In this document: piece by piece, positions 8,762-17,761 of the stretch
Layout of the letters: the number at the start of each line of letters is the position of its first letter
Numbering within the stretch: the first letter of the stretch is position 1
From: DAOUKH01 sp965219875
GTDB taxonomy: Bacteria > Chloroflexota > Dehalococcoidia > SHYB01
Length of the DNA: 64,000 nucleotides
Reading direction: 5' to 3'
Assembly: GCA_965219875.1 (NCBI GenBank)
Contig: CBDCOW010000003.1
Location: 992,001 to 1,056,000 of the forward strand
Notes under the pieces: model-generated
The model's database searches: none
Seen by the model: the letters and a program-made list of their open reading frames with translations, nothing else
What the model was told of the DNA's origin: nothing
Program-made: the position numbers and the translations under genes

Positions 8762-10798
8762 CTAGATCAGGCGGCCGGTCCTGTGTCCTTCGAAGTGGGC
8801 GTGTTCGACCCGTCGGGGGGTCACGCAATCGCCGATGCGGTAGATCTCCGGGACCCTTCCCTCCATCGTGTGGAAGAGCGCGTCGTTGGCCACGTTGCCA
8901 AGCGACAGGACCACGCCGTCCACGTCTTCGATGACGAAGTCTCGTCCCGACTCGTAGCTCGTCACCGTCACGGAGTCGGCGCCGATTTCCTTGATCACGG
9001 AGAGGGAGTGAAAGGCGACGTCTTTCTCCTTAAGGAGTGCCAAGAAGTTCGGGCGGTCGTTGTACAGCAGGTCGGCGGCAAAGTACCCGCCCGTCGCGAG
9101 CGCGGTGATCTTCTTGTCTCTGGCCGCCAGGTATTCGAGCGGGTCGGCGCTTTGGTGGAAGCCGACCCCGTCGATGATGACGACGTGGCGCCGGTCGTCC
9201 AAGCGGCCTGTGAGCACGTCCCAAGGGTTGTGGACGTGCTCCCGGTCGGCGCCGGGAATGCCGGGGGTGCGGGCCAGTGTTGACCCCCAAATATACGAGG
9301 TGCCAAACTTCGACTCGGTGGTCGGTTGCGATCCGGTCGCGACGACGAGGACGTCCGGTTTCTCCCGCTCGACGTACTCCGGCGTGACTTCCACGCCAAG
9401 CCGGAGCTCGATGTTCTCCGCCTTCGCGATTTGCCGCTCGCGCCATTCGATGACGTGCTTGAACTCGCCGCGCCTCGGCGACTTCAGGATCAGCTTCACC
9501 TGGCCGCCAAGGGCGTCGGACGAGTCGCACAGCGTCACGTCGTGACCCCGCCGCGCCGCGATGATGGCGGCCTCCATCCCCGCGGGGCCGGCGCCGGCGA
9601 TCAGCACCTTCTTCTTTGTAGGGGCCGGCTTCAGCGTTCCGATGCCCCATTCGGCCTCCCGCCCCACCGTGGGATTCTGGGTGCAGGTCATCGGTTTGAG
9701 CAACATATGGCGGCCGAGACAGCCCTGGCCGGCGCCGATACAGCGCCGGACGTCGTCGTCGCGGCCCTCTCGCAGCTTGTTGGGAAGCTCGGGGTCGGCG
9801 ATGCTCGCCCGGGTCATGGCCACCATGTCGGCGTGGCCTTCGGCGACGATCTTCTCCGCTTGGGCGGGGTCGACGATACGTCCGACGACGAACACGGGGA
9901 TTCCGTGGGTCTCCTTCTTGATCCGGGAGGAGTAGGGGACCAATGGGCCGAGAGGCGTCCCGATACCGGCCAACGACCATTCTGCGCCCCACGCGCTCAC
10001 GTCGAGGAAGTCGACCATGCCGGTGGCTTCGAGGGTCTTGGCGTAGTGGATGGCGTCCTCGAAGTCCCACCCCTCGCCGCCCGGCGCGGACCAGAACGCG
10101 TTCATGCGGACCCCAGCGACGTAGTCGGGGCCGACCTCTTCGCGCACGGCGCGGACCACCTCGAGCGGAAAGCGCATGCGGTTTTCCAGCGAGCCGCCGT
10201 ACTCGTCTTTTCTCTTGTTGTACGCGGGGGTGAGGAATTCGGAGAGGAGGTAGCTGTGCGCCGACTGTATCTCGACGCCGGGGAAACCGGCGCGCTTCAT
10301 ATTGCTCGCCGTCTTCGCGAAGCCCGCGACGACGTCTTTGATGTCCCGGACTTCCATTTCCCTACAGGTCTCGCCGCCGGCATTCGGGTAGACGAGGATT
10401 CCCGACGACGCAGCCATGACCGGCTCCCAGTCGTCGGTCCCGCTGGTGCGGACGCGACCGTTGTGATTCATCTGCATGAAGCACATGGCTCCGGCGTCCA
10501 GGATGGCCTTGGCGATGCGGCTATAAGGCTCGATCACCTCTTCTAGGTAGCCAAGCGGACGCGTCGTCCCGCAGGACTTGTGTACCAGCGTCTGGCCCGT
10601 GATGACGAGGCCCCAGCCCCCCTTCGCCCGGTCGGCGTGATAGACCCCCGCCCGATCGCTCAGCATGTTCCAGCGGCCGTAGCCCTCGGGGTCGAACCGG
10701 TAGAGGTCGTGGCTGTGGGAGGTCACCATCAGCCGGTTCTTGACCTCGACGTTGCCGATGGTCAACGGCTGAAAGAGGTGAGGAAATTCAGAAGGCAT
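8762..10798 (-). CDS. Old yellow enzyme-type Fe-S flavin oxidoreductase, paralogue
   Basis: The 678 residues are colinear with the product of the next gene (6727-8757) and clearly arose by tandem duplication; the barrel signature (AYNKRKDEYGGSLENRMRF) and the dinucleotide site (VLIAGAGPAGMEAA) match. The cluster segment is CIGAGQGC then MTCTQNP, again with Ala at the second cysteine position. The N-terminal active-site region HSHDLYRFDPEGYGRWN parallels that of the partner. Two diverged copies in one operon with an Opp-like importer suggest that imported compounds are reduced or demethylated in two steps or in two variants. Start ATG at 10798; 128 nt separate it from the permease gene upstream. 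Confidence 0.88.
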   Translation of the reverse strand: MPSEFPHLFQPLTIGNVEVKNRLMVTSHSHDLYRFDPEGYGRWNMLSDRAGVYHADRAKGGWGLVITGQTLVHKSCGTTRPLGYLEEVIEPYSRIAKAILDAGAMCFMQMNHNGRVRTSGTDDWEPVMAASSGILVYPNAGGETCREMEVRDIKDVVAGFAKTASNMKRAGFPGVEIQSAHSYLLSEFLTPAYNKRKDEYGGSLENRMRFPLEVVRAVREEVGPDYVAGVRMNAFWSAPGGEGWDFEDAIHYAKTLEATGMVDFLDVSAWGAEWSLAGIGTPLGPLVPYSSRIKKETHGIPVFVVGRIVDPAQAEKIVAEGHADMVAMTRASIADPELPNKLREGRDDDVRRCIGAGQGCLGRHMLLKPMTCTQNPTVGREAEWGIGTLKPAPTKKKVLIAGAGPAGMEAAIIAARRGHDVTLCDSSDALGGQVKLILKSPRRGEFKHVIEWRERQIAKAENIELRLGVEVTPEYVEREKPDVLVVATGSQPTTESKFGTSYIWGSTLARTPGIPGADREHVHNPWDVLTGRLDDRRHVVIIDGVGFHQSADPLEYLAARDKKITALATGGYFAADLLYNDRPNFLALLKEKDVAFHSLSVIKEIGADSVTVTSYESGRDFVIEDVDGVVLSLGNVANDALFHTMEGRVPEIYRIGDCVTPRRVEHAHFEGHRTGRLI

Positions 10799-10926
10799 GG
10801 GCGTCGTTCACCAAGCCGGTCATAGGGAAACACTGCCTGTCGGTGGCAGCGAAGGCGAGAGTATTTGAGGAGTACGGGCCTGTCAAGCAAGGTTTGTGTG
10901 CCCGCGAAGGTGAGGTGCGTCGCTTC

Positions 10927-11838
10927 TTACTGCTGGAGGTTGGGGTCCAGCTTGTCGCGAATCCAGTCGCCCATCGTATTGAAGCTCAAGACGACGAGGA
11001 GGATCGCCAGGCCGGGGAAGACCGAGACCCACCAGGCGGTCTCGATGTATTGGCGGCCCTGCGAGGCCATCGACCCCCAGGATGGGTCCGGCGGCGGTAT
11101 ACCCGCGCCGAGGAAGCTGAGCGACGACTCGGCCAGGATCGCCACGCCAAATTGCAAGGTGAGCAACACAATAAACGTGTTCTTCACGTGCGGGAAAATG
11201 TGGTGGACGATGATTCGCACCGGTCCGGCCCCGGCCACGCGCGCCAGCCGAATGAAGTCCCGGTTCATAACCGAGAGCGTCTCGCCGCGGATCATCCGAG
11301 CGTAGCCGGCCCATAGGTTCGCGGAAAGAGCGATGATTACCAGCGTGATCGACGGCCGGTAGACGACCCCCAATACGAGCGCCAGCAAGATGATGGGTAA
11401 GGCGAGGACCGCGTCGGTCAGCCGCATCAGCACCGCCTCCACCGCGCCCCGGTAGTACCCCGCGACCATGCCGAGAGCGAGTCCAACGAAGCCGGCGATG
11501 CCAACGGTGAGGACGGCGACGAGCAAGGAGAACCGGGCTCCCACGAGCAGGCGCACGAACACGTCGCGCCCTTGCTGGTCCGTGCCAAGGATGTGGACGT
11601 TCCAGAAGTCCCACGCCCACTCAGGGCCTTGCAGCCGCTCGCGAGGTTGGCCGACGAGCGGATCGAACGGCGATATGGCCTCGATGCTGAATGTTCCGAC
11701 CACCATGATCAGCAGGATGAGTATCGCCCCTTCTGGGGCCAATCGCGGTCGCAGGCCCGACGCCGCGCCCACCGCGGTCCGCGCGAAGGGGCTCCGCCAC
11801 GCCGAAGCGAGTCCGGCTGCGGCTCGCCGTCCCGTCAT
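10927..11838 (-). CDS. ABC transporter permease, OppC/DppC type
   Basis: A 303-residue inner-membrane permease with an N-terminal membrane segment near residues 35-57 and the binding-protein-dependent transport domain after it. The EAA loop that contacts the ATPase is seen around LSVMNRDFIRLARVAGAG. Its ATG at 11838 overlaps the stop of the upstream permease gene by one base, so the two are translationally coupled. With the OppB-type partner it forms the channel for the solute brought by the protein encoded at 4846-6693. Confidence 0.9.
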   Translation of the reverse strand: MTGRRAAAGLASAWRSPFARTAVGAASGLRPRLAPEGAILILLIMVVGTFSIEAISPFDPLVGQPRERLQGPEWAWDFWNVHILGTDQQGRDVFVRLLVGARFSLLVAVLTVGIAGFVGLALGMVAGYYRGAVEAVLMRLTDAVLALPIILLALVLGVVYRPSITLVIIALSANLWAGYARMIRGETLSVMNRDFIRLARVAGAGPVRIIVHHIFPHVKNTFIVLLTLQFGVAILAESSLSFLGAGIPPPDPSWGSMASQGRQYIETAWWVSVFPGLAILLVVLSFNTMGDWIRDKLDPNLQQ

Positions 11839-12770
11839 CAGGTATACCTGATCCTCGGGTCGATCCAGCCGTACAGAAGATCGACCAAGAGGTTGAAGCC
11901 GATGACGATCGCCGCGCCAATCAGGATGGCGCCTTGCATCACCGGATAGTCGCGGCGGCCTAGGGCGTCGAACATCACCCGGCCGACCCCGGGCCAGGCG
12001 AAGACGACCTCAATGACGATGGCGCCGGTGACGAGAACGCCAAAGAAGAGGCCGCCGAACGTCACCACGGGTATCAGCGCGTTGCGCAGGGCGTGCTTCC
12101 AGAGCACGGTCCTCAGCGGCAGACCTTTGGCGCGGGCCAGCTTGATGTACTCGCTATCAAGCACTTCGAGCATGCTCGAACGGGTCAGCCTCGTCATCCC
12201 CGCGACGACGAACAGGCCCATAACGCTGGCCGGCATGATGGCGTGCCGGATGCTGAAGAACCCCTCGCCCTTCCCCGCGACCGGCAGCAGTTCGAGATGC
12301 ACGGCGAAGACGACGATCATGATGACGCCCAGCCACCAGGGCGGGACCACCTGACCGGTCAGGGCGACGATGCGGGCGAAGTGGTCGAACGCCGTGCCGC
12401 GCTTCACCGCCGCCAGAATCCCCAGCGGTACGCCGACGACGGCGGCGATGGCCATGGCGAAGGCGGCCAGTTTGGCCGAGTTGGCCAGCTTCGGCCAGAT
12501 GAGCTCGCCCACGCCGTAGCCTCTTTGGACGATCGACTGGCCGAGATCGCCGCGGGCCAAGTCACCGAGGTAGTCGAAGTATTGGACGACGATGGGCCGG
12601 TCCAGGCCCAGCTGCTCCCGCTTCTCTTGGACCTGTTCCTGCGTCGCGTCTTGAGCGACGAGTAGGACGGAGGGATCGCCGAGCACCCTGGCCAGCAGGA
12701 ACACCGCGGTGACCACGATGAGCAGCGTGACCACCGACTGAACAGCCCGCTGAAGGATGAACCCAGTCAT
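11838..12770 (-). CDS. ABC transporter permease, OppB/DppB type
   Basis: Start taken at ATG 12770 (MTGFILQRAVQSVVTLLIVV), giving 310 residues, the usual OppB length. The much longer open frame upstream is the antisense of the DapA-like gene and has no family resemblance. The first membrane helix is residues 9-28. The cytoplasmic EAA segment is LDSEYIKLARAKGLPLRTVLW. The C-terminus LLYGWIDPRIRYT is typical of the family. It forms the pore with the OppC-type protein. Confidence 0.9.
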   Translation of the reverse strand: MTGFILQRAVQSVVTLLIVVTAVFLLARVLGDPSVLLVAQDATQEQVQEKREQLGLDRPIVVQYFDYLGDLARGDLGQSIVQRGYGVGELIWPKLANSAKLAAFAMAIAAVVGVPLGILAAVKRGTAFDHFARIVALTGQVVPPWWLGVIMIVVFAVHLELLPVAGKGEGFFSIRHAIMPASVMGLFVVAGMTRLTRSSMLEVLDSEYIKLARAKGLPLRTVLWKHALRNALIPVVTFGGLFFGVLVTGAIVIEVVFAWPGVGRVMFDALGRRDYPVMQGAILIGAAIVIGFNLLVDLLYGWIDPRIRYT

Positions 12771-12845
12771 GGGGGCGTAGTATACGGGGGGCCGCCTGGC
12801 CGCGCTTGCTTGAAGGCGAACTTCGCACCTATACTCCCGCCCATC

Positions 12846-13763
12846 ATGACATCCCTGCCCGGCATCTATTCGATGAGCGTGACTCCCTTCTCCGCCGACG
12901 GAGGGCTGGACGAGGACGCGCTTCGCTCCCACCTGCGCTATCAGGCCGCGGCCGGCGTCGGAGTCTATTTGGGGAGCTACGGGAGCGGCGAGGGGCACCT
13001 GCTGCGCGAGCGCGAAGTCGAGCGGATCTACGAAATCGCCGTGGAGGAACTGAAGGGCAAGGTCCCCCTCTTCGCCGCCGCCATCGGCTTCACCGAGACC
13101 GACTACATCATCCATCAGGCCAAACGCGCCGCGGCGATTGGCGTCGACGCCGTGCAGATTCACCCACCGCGGCCCGGTACTCCGCTCCACCGTCCGACCC
13201 CTCCCGAGCTGGAGCGTTTCTACGACGATATCCTGAGCAGCGTGACCACACCGGTCCACCTCTCGAACCAGACGGCGATGGTATCCAGCGAAGTGCCCGT
13301 GGCCTTCTTCGCCAAGCTCGTGGAAACGTATGACCACATCGAGATGATCAACAACACGAGCCAGGACTTGAGCTATCTGGTGCGGCTCCTCGACGCTATC
13401 GGAGACAAGGCGCTCGTCAGTGTGGGAATGGTCACCCAACTGATCACCACGCTGGCGCTGGGAGGCCACGGCTCCCTGTGCTTCGAGCCCAACATAGCGC
13501 CGAGGCTCACCATGTCGGTGCTGGCGGCCTACCGGTCCGGCGACCACGCCCTTGCGCTGGAGCGGTTCGCGCATCTCCTCCGCCTCAACGAAATCCTCTC
13601 GAAATACCAGAACCCTCGGTCTCTCAAGGCCGCGCTCAGGGTGCTCGGGCTGCCCGGAGGCTTCCTGCGCCGGCCCTATCTGGACTTGGACGAGACGGCG
13701 CACCAAGACATCAGCGCGACGCTGGACCGGCTGCGGATCAAAGAGATCGAGGGGCTAGCGTAG
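12846..13763 (+). CDS. DapA/dihydrodipicolinate synthase-fold protein lacking the Schiff-base lysine
   Basis: About 305 residues starting at ATG 12846 (MTSLPGIYSMSVTPF), where family homology begins. The TIM barrel of the DapA/N-acetylneuraminate lyase family is clear (YSMSVTPFSADGGLDEDAL at the front, then GVGVYLGSYGSGEG where DapA has GTTGE). In DapA the catalytic Lys sits in a strand like VGIKEASGD; here it reads IEMINNTSQD, with Asn. The Tyr of the PYY motif is also absent (IHPPRPGTP). The usual pyruvate aldolase chemistry is therefore unlikely. It lies alone on the plus strand between the permease and ATPase genes of a minus-strand transporter. Confidence 0.82.
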   Translation: MTSLPGIYSMSVTPFSADGGLDEDALRSHLRYQAAAGVGVYLGSYGSGEGHLLREREVERIYEIAVEELKGKVPLFAAAIGFTETDYIIHQAKRAAAIGVDAVQIHPPRPGTPLHRPTPPELERFYDDILSSVTTPVHLSNQTAMVSSEVPVAFFAKLVETYDHIEMINNTSQDLSYLVRLLDAIGDKALVSVGMVTQLITTLALGGHGSLCFEPNIAPRLTMSVLAAYRSGDHALALERFAHLLRLNEILSKYQNPRSLKAALRVLGLPGGFLRRPYLDLDETAHQDISATLDRLRIKEIEGLA

Positions 13764-13789
13764 ACCCCTCCCTCGGAAGCGGCCCGGCG

Positions 13790-14800
13790 CTAGTACAGGT
13801 GGCAGGCGACCCGGTGGCCCGGCGCGGCCTCTTTCATGATGGGCTCCACCTCGGCGCAGATATCCATCACGTGCGGGCACCGCGTGCGGAAACGGCACCC
13901 TGAAGGCGGGCTGATGGGCGAGGGGACCTCCCCTTGCAGCACGATCCGCTCCCGGGGGCGGGCCGGATTGGCGCTCAAGGTCGCAGAGAGCAAGGCCCGG
14001 CTGTAGGGGTGCAAGGGGTTGTTGAAGAACTCCTCGCTCGGCGCCAGCTCGGCGAACTTCCCCAGGTACATGATGGCGACCGTATCGCCCATATACCGGA
14101 CCATGGAGAGGTCGTGCGAAATGACGAAGAAGGTCAGCCCAAGTTGAGCTTGCAGATCTTTGAGCAGGTTGACGATCTGCGCGCGAATGGAAACGTCGAG
14201 GGCCGAGACCGGTTCGTCGAGCACCAGCATCTTCGGCGCGAGGCCCAGCGCGCGGGCGATCGCGATCCGCTGGCGTTGGCCGCCGCTGAACTCGTGCGGA
14301 TAGCGCTCGGCGTGGACTGGCGACAACGTCACCTGCTCGAGTAGCGACGCCACCTTGTCGTTGACTTCTTGTTTCGAGAGGCGCTCGTTGATCACCAGAG
14401 GTTCGGCGATGATGCTCCCGACACGCAGCTTGGAGTTGAGCGAGCTCCAGGGGTCTTGGAACACGGCCTGGACGTTGCCCCGGTAAGCCCGCGTCTCCTC
14501 TCGGGTCAAGCTGTCGATTTCGGCGCCTTGCCAGCGGAGCATCCCGCCGGTAGGCCGTTCGAGCTTGAGGAGCAGGTTCGCCAGCGTCGTCTTGCCACAG
14601 CCGGACTCGCCCGCCAAGCAAAAGGTCTCGCCCTCGGTAATCTCGAAGTCGACGCCGTCGACGGCCTTCACCGTCCGCTTGCCGTAGGCGAACACGCCCC
14701 GGCCCACGGCGAAATGCTTCTTCACCCCCAGGGCCTCAACAAGCGGGGGTGCGGTCTGGCTGGGCGCTGGGCCTACCGCCTCTTGGACCTGCTGGGTCAC
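13790..14800 (-). CDS. ABC transporter ATPase, OppF/DppF type
   Basis: I place the start at GTG 14800, which overlaps the TGA of the upstream ATPase gene (GTGA), giving 336 residues. The Walker A motif is GESGCGKTT, the signature FSGGQRQRIAIARAL, and Walker B MLVLDEPVSALD. The C-terminal oligopeptide-transporter extension has the cysteine pattern CRFRTRCPHVMDIC. The product energises uptake with OppD. The gene is convergent with the DapA-like gene, 26 nt apart. Confidence 0.92.
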   Translation of the reverse strand: MTQQVQEAVGPAPSQTAPPLVEALGVKKHFAVGRGVFAYGKRTVKAVDGVDFEITEGETFCLAGESGCGKTTLANLLLKLERPTGGMLRWQGAEIDSLTREETRAYRGNVQAVFQDPWSSLNSKLRVGSIIAEPLVINERLSKQEVNDKVASLLEQVTLSPVHAERYPHEFSGGQRQRIAIARALGLAPKMLVLDEPVSALDVSIRAQIVNLLKDLQAQLGLTFFVISHDLSMVRYMGDTVAIMYLGKFAELAPSEEFFNNPLHPYSRALLSATLSANPARPRERIVLQGEVPSPISPPSGCRFRTRCPHVMDICAEVEPIMKEAAPGHRVACHLY

Positions 14801-15774
14801 GCGGCGTGCTCCTCGGCCCGCCAGCACTTCGCCGTGCGCTTCTCGCCAACAGCGAACTCCGCGGGGAATTCCTTCTCGCAACGATCGAAGACGTAGGGGC
14901 ACCGCGGCGCGAAGTGACAACCCGGCAGCAGCTCGAAGGGCGACGGCGGCTGCCCCTCGATGGAAGGAAGCCGGTCGGGTTTCTCCTCGATGCTGGTGAC
15001 CGACTTCAGCAGTGCCTCGGAGTAGGGATGCGCGGGGCCGGCGAAGACCTCGGGGACCGGCCCATATTCGACGATTCGGCCCGAGTACATCACGGCAACG
15101 GTGTCGCACACGTTCGCGACGACGCCGAAGTCGTGGGTGATGAACAGAATCGCCAGGTCGAACTCTTTCTGGAGGTCTTGCAGGAGGTCCAGATATTGCG
15201 CCTGGATCGTCGGGTCGAGGGCCGAGGTTGGCTCGTCGGCGATGAGAATCTCGGGCGTGGGGGCGATGCCGATAGCCCCGACGACCCGCTGCCGCATGCC
15301 GCCGCTCAACTGATGCGGAAAGTACCGCGACGCCGCCTCGGCGTCGGGGATGTGGACCCGCCGCAGCAACTCCAGCACCCGCTCCTTGACATTAACGCCC
15401 TGGCGGTCGTGCAGCCGCACCGTTTCGCCGACTTGGTCGTCGACGCGGAACACCGGGTTCAGCGAGGTCAGCGGGTCCTGCAGGATCATCGCGATGCGCC
15501 CGCCCCTGACCTGCTGCATCTCCTTTTCGGTCTTGCCGACCAAATCGTCGCCGTGCAGCTCGACGCGGCCGCTGGTGATCCGGCCCAGCGGAGGGAGCAG
15601 GCGCATGATCGAAAGGGCGGTCATGCTCTTTCCCGAGCCGGACTCGCCCACGATGCCGAGGGTCTCGCCGCGGTGGAGGTCGAAGTCGACGCCATCGACC
15701 GCACGCACCACCCCGCGCTTGGTGTGCAACTCGGTCCGCAGGTCACGCACCGAGAGGACTACGTCCTGTTCGAT
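14797..15774 (-). CDS. ABC transporter ATPase, OppD/DppD type, possible ATC start
   Basis: Walker A is GESGSGKSM, signature LSGGMRQRVVGAIGIA, Walker B ILIADEPTSALD, and the C-terminal cysteine extension is CHFAPRCPYVFDRC. Family homology starts at about VVLSVRDLRTEL. No ATG, GTG or TTG lies where expected: a strong AAGGAGG at 15785-15791 is followed after 10 nt by ATC (15774), while the nearest in-frame GTG (15750) would cut off the first conserved strand. An in-frame ATG at 15945 would overlap the divergent gene and add unrelated sequence. I therefore show 15774 as the start, giving 325 residues. It is the first gene of the transporter unit. Confidence 0.85.
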   Translation of the reverse strand: MEQDVVLSVRDLRTELHTKRGVVRAVDGVDFDLHRGETLGIVGESGSGKSMTALSIMRLLPPLGRITSGRVELHGDDLVGKTEKEMQQVRGGRIAMILQDPLTSLNPVFRVDDQVGETVRLHDRQGVNVKERVLELLRRVHIPDAEAASRYFPHQLSGGMRQRVVGAIGIAPTPEILIADEPTSALDPTIQAQYLDLLQDLQKEFDLAILFITHDFGVVANVCDTVAVMYSGRIVEYGPVPEVFAGPAHPYSEALLKSVTSIEEKPDRLPSIEGQPPSPFELLPGCHFAPRCPYVFDRCEKEFPAEFAVGEKRTAKCWRAEEHAA

Positions 15775-15809
15775 GAGCCTCCACCCTCCTTCAGGTTGGT
15801 CGGAGTATA
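15774..15809 (-). promoter_or_regulatory. Putative -10 box and ribosome site for the oppD-type gene
   Basis: On the minus strand TATACT (15809-15804) is followed by AAGGAGG (15791-15785) and then ATC at 15774. No convincing -35 box was found. The short leader between the -10 and the ribosome site argues that translation cannot begin further upstream. Confidence 0.4.
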
Positions 15810-15875
15810 CCCCACCGTCGGCCCCAAGCCTGAACCCACTTCTATCAGGTTCACGGGTGGTAGAATTGATGGGCC

Positions 15876-16304
15876 ATGACGCCCCAAGCCCTCCCGGATA
15901 CGGAGCTAAGCGCTGGACCTCGCGGCATGAAGGCCTTCCGGACAATCATGCTGGTTTTGGCCGTAGTCCAAGCCGCTTTCGCGGGACTCACCGCCATGGT
16001 GGGCGCGTTCGCGGACGGAGGAGATGTCTGGTCGCGGCTGTTGATCGTCCTGCTACATCCGCTGAGCGCCGCCGCCTTGCTGGTGCTGGTGGTGTCGCCC
16101 CGACCCGCCGCCGCGTCGGCCTTCGGTGTCGCAGCACTGCTGACGGCGACGGTGACCGCCGACGTAGCCTTCGCTCTGCTGATCGCCCAAGGCGCCGTGA
16201 AGGGCGACTGGGGGCTTCCTCTGGCGTTCGCCGCGATTCCAGCCGTCGGTATCGCCTACGCCCTGACCCTCACCCTGCTGCGGCCGCGGTCGAGCCCCCG
16301 CTAG
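15876..16304 (+). CDS. Small four-helix membrane protein of unknown function
   Basis: A 142-residue protein that I do not recognise. Four hydrophobic segments are visible at about residues 22-43 (FRTIMLVLAVVQAAFAGL), 53-72, 80-103 and 115-135. The ends are polar and the C-terminus is basic (RPRSSPR). An internal Met at residue 18 (MKAFRTIM) is an alternative start at 15927. No signal peptide, cysteines or obvious catalytic residues. It is divergent from the oppD-type gene and convergent with the helicase gene. Confidence 0.7.
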   Translation: MTPQALPDTELSAGPRGMKAFRTIMLVLAVVQAAFAGLTAMVGAFADGGDVWSRLLIVLLHPLSAAALLVLVVSPRPAAASAFGVAALLTATVTADVAFALLIAQGAVKGDWGLPLAFAAIPAVGIAYALTLTLLRPRSSPR

Positions 16305-16331
16305 CCACTTCTCCAACCGGTGCGGGGAACG

Positions 16332-17708
16332 CTACCTAGGCTGCCTCGCCTTACGGGCGGTACGCCATGGCTTGCGTGTGAACCGGTGGCCTAGGCCCCG
16401 CTCGATCTCACGCCATTTCCGCTCTTCTTCCGGCGTGATGAACGTTACCGCCTCTCCGGAGCGGCCCATGCGGCCGGTCCGACCGATCCGGTGCGTGAAG
16501 AGTTGCTCCGAGTCCGGTAGGTCGTAGTTGATGACCTGGCTGATGCCCTCGACGTCCAAGCCGCGGGCAGCCACGTTCGTCGCCACCAGAATCGGCGCGG
16601 CGCCGGAACGGAAGTCCTTCATCACACGCTCACGCGCGGCCTGGCTGAGATTCCCTTGGAGCGCCCCGACCGGATAGCCCAATGCGTCGAGCTGCTTCGC
16701 CAGCTTCTTGACGCCGTGCTTGGTCCTGCCAAAGACGAGAATCGGCGCGCCGCCCCGTTGGCCCAACAGCGTTTGAAGGGCCTCTATCTTGTCGCTCTTC
16801 TGGATGGAGTAGACCAGGTGCTCCACCGTGGGGACCGCTTGCAGTCCTGCGTCTACTTCCACTGTTACGGGGTCGCGCAGGTACTTCGTGGCGGTCTTCG
16901 CCACCCACTCCGGCATGGTTGCCGAGAGGAGCGCCGTCTGCCGCCCGGCGGGCGTCCGGCTAAGGATGGCCTCGACGTCGTGGGCGAAACCTCTATCGAG
17001 CATCTCGTCCGCCTCGTCCAGGACAAGGAACCGCACCGAGCGCAGGTCTAGCGAGCCTCGCCGCAGATGGTCCAGCGTACGGCCCGGAGTGCCGATGATG
17101 ATCTGGGCGCCGTTCCTGAGCGCCATGCTCTCGGGGCCCAACGACCGGCCGCCGTACAGCAGTGCCACGCGCAGCCGCTGCGGTAGCGCCAAGGCATCCG
17201 TGACGCCGGCCACTTGAATGGCCAGCTCCCGGGTGGGCACGAGCACGAGCGCCTGGACTCGCCGGACCGATGGGTCGCAGTGCTCCACCAAGGGCGCGGC
17301 GAAGGCCAGCGTCTTTCCGGACCCCGTGCGGGCCTGTCCTATCAAGTCGCGCCCCGCCAGGAGATGGGGGATGGACTCCTCTTGGATGGGCGTGGGATCC
17401 GATATGTTCATGCGGGAAATCGCCGCTCTCGTGCCGGCCTTCAGCGCCATGCCGGGGAACACGGAATCATCGGCGGCGGAGCTAACGGCGGCGGCTCCAT
17501 TGGCGGTGGCAAACTTCCTGACGGGCTCATTGACCGCGGCGGCATGGCCGTTGCGGCGCATCTTGAAGCACGTGGGGCAGTACACCGGCCTACCTTGGCT
17601 TGGCCGGAAGGGGACAGTCGTAGAGGTGCCGCAGTCAGCGCAAGCGGCCAAGTGGCGCTGGGTGCGGATAAAGGGACGCGGGCGGGTCGATAGAGATTCC
17701 ACTGGCAT
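16332..17708 (-). CDS. DEAD-box RNA helicase with N-terminal zinc ribbon
   Basis: 458 residues. An N-terminal zinc ribbon CADCG...YCPTC occupies about residues 22-48. The helicase core follows: a Q-motif region (DPTPIQEESIPHLL), motif I ARTGSGKT, motif II VLDEADEM, motif III SAT, and motif VI HRIGRTGRMGRSG. The C-terminal tail is short and basic (KPWRTARKARQPR). It is a cytoplasmic ATP-dependent RNA-unwinding protein, probably for ribosome assembly or cold adaptation. The zinc ribbon resembles the stand-alone CxxC-x(n)-CxxC ribbons common in Chloroflexota and candidate phyla. ATG at 17708. Confidence 0.93.
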   Translation of the reverse strand: MPVESLSTRPRPFIRTQRHLAACADCGTSTTVPFRPSQGRPVYCPTCFKMRRNGHAAAVNEPVRKFATANGAAAVSSAADDSVFPGMALKAGTRAAISRMNISDPTPIQEESIPHLLAGRDLIGQARTGSGKTLAFAAPLVEHCDPSVRRVQALVLVPTRELAIQVAGVTDALALPQRLRVALLYGGRSLGPESMALRNGAQIIIGTPGRTLDHLRRGSLDLRSVRFLVLDEADEMLDRGFAHDVEAILSRTPAGRQTALLSATMPEWVAKTATKYLRDPVTVEVDAGLQAVPTVEHLVYSIQKSDKIEALQTLLGQRGGAPILVFGRTKHGVKKLAKQLDALGYPVGALQGNLSQAARERVMKDFRSGAAPILVATNVAARGLDVEGISQVINYDLPDSEQLFTHRIGRTGRMGRSGEAVTFITPEEERKWREIERGLGHRFTRKPWRTARKARQPR

Positions 17709-17761
17709 AGGGGGACGGTAACCTTAGTCGAAGGAGTGATGCAGCGGTTCAGAGGCGGTGC

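Noticed and set aside
12771..13706. Very long upstream extension of the OppB-type frame.
   Set aside because: It is the antisense of the DapA-like gene; the signal-anchor start at 12770 fits OppB.
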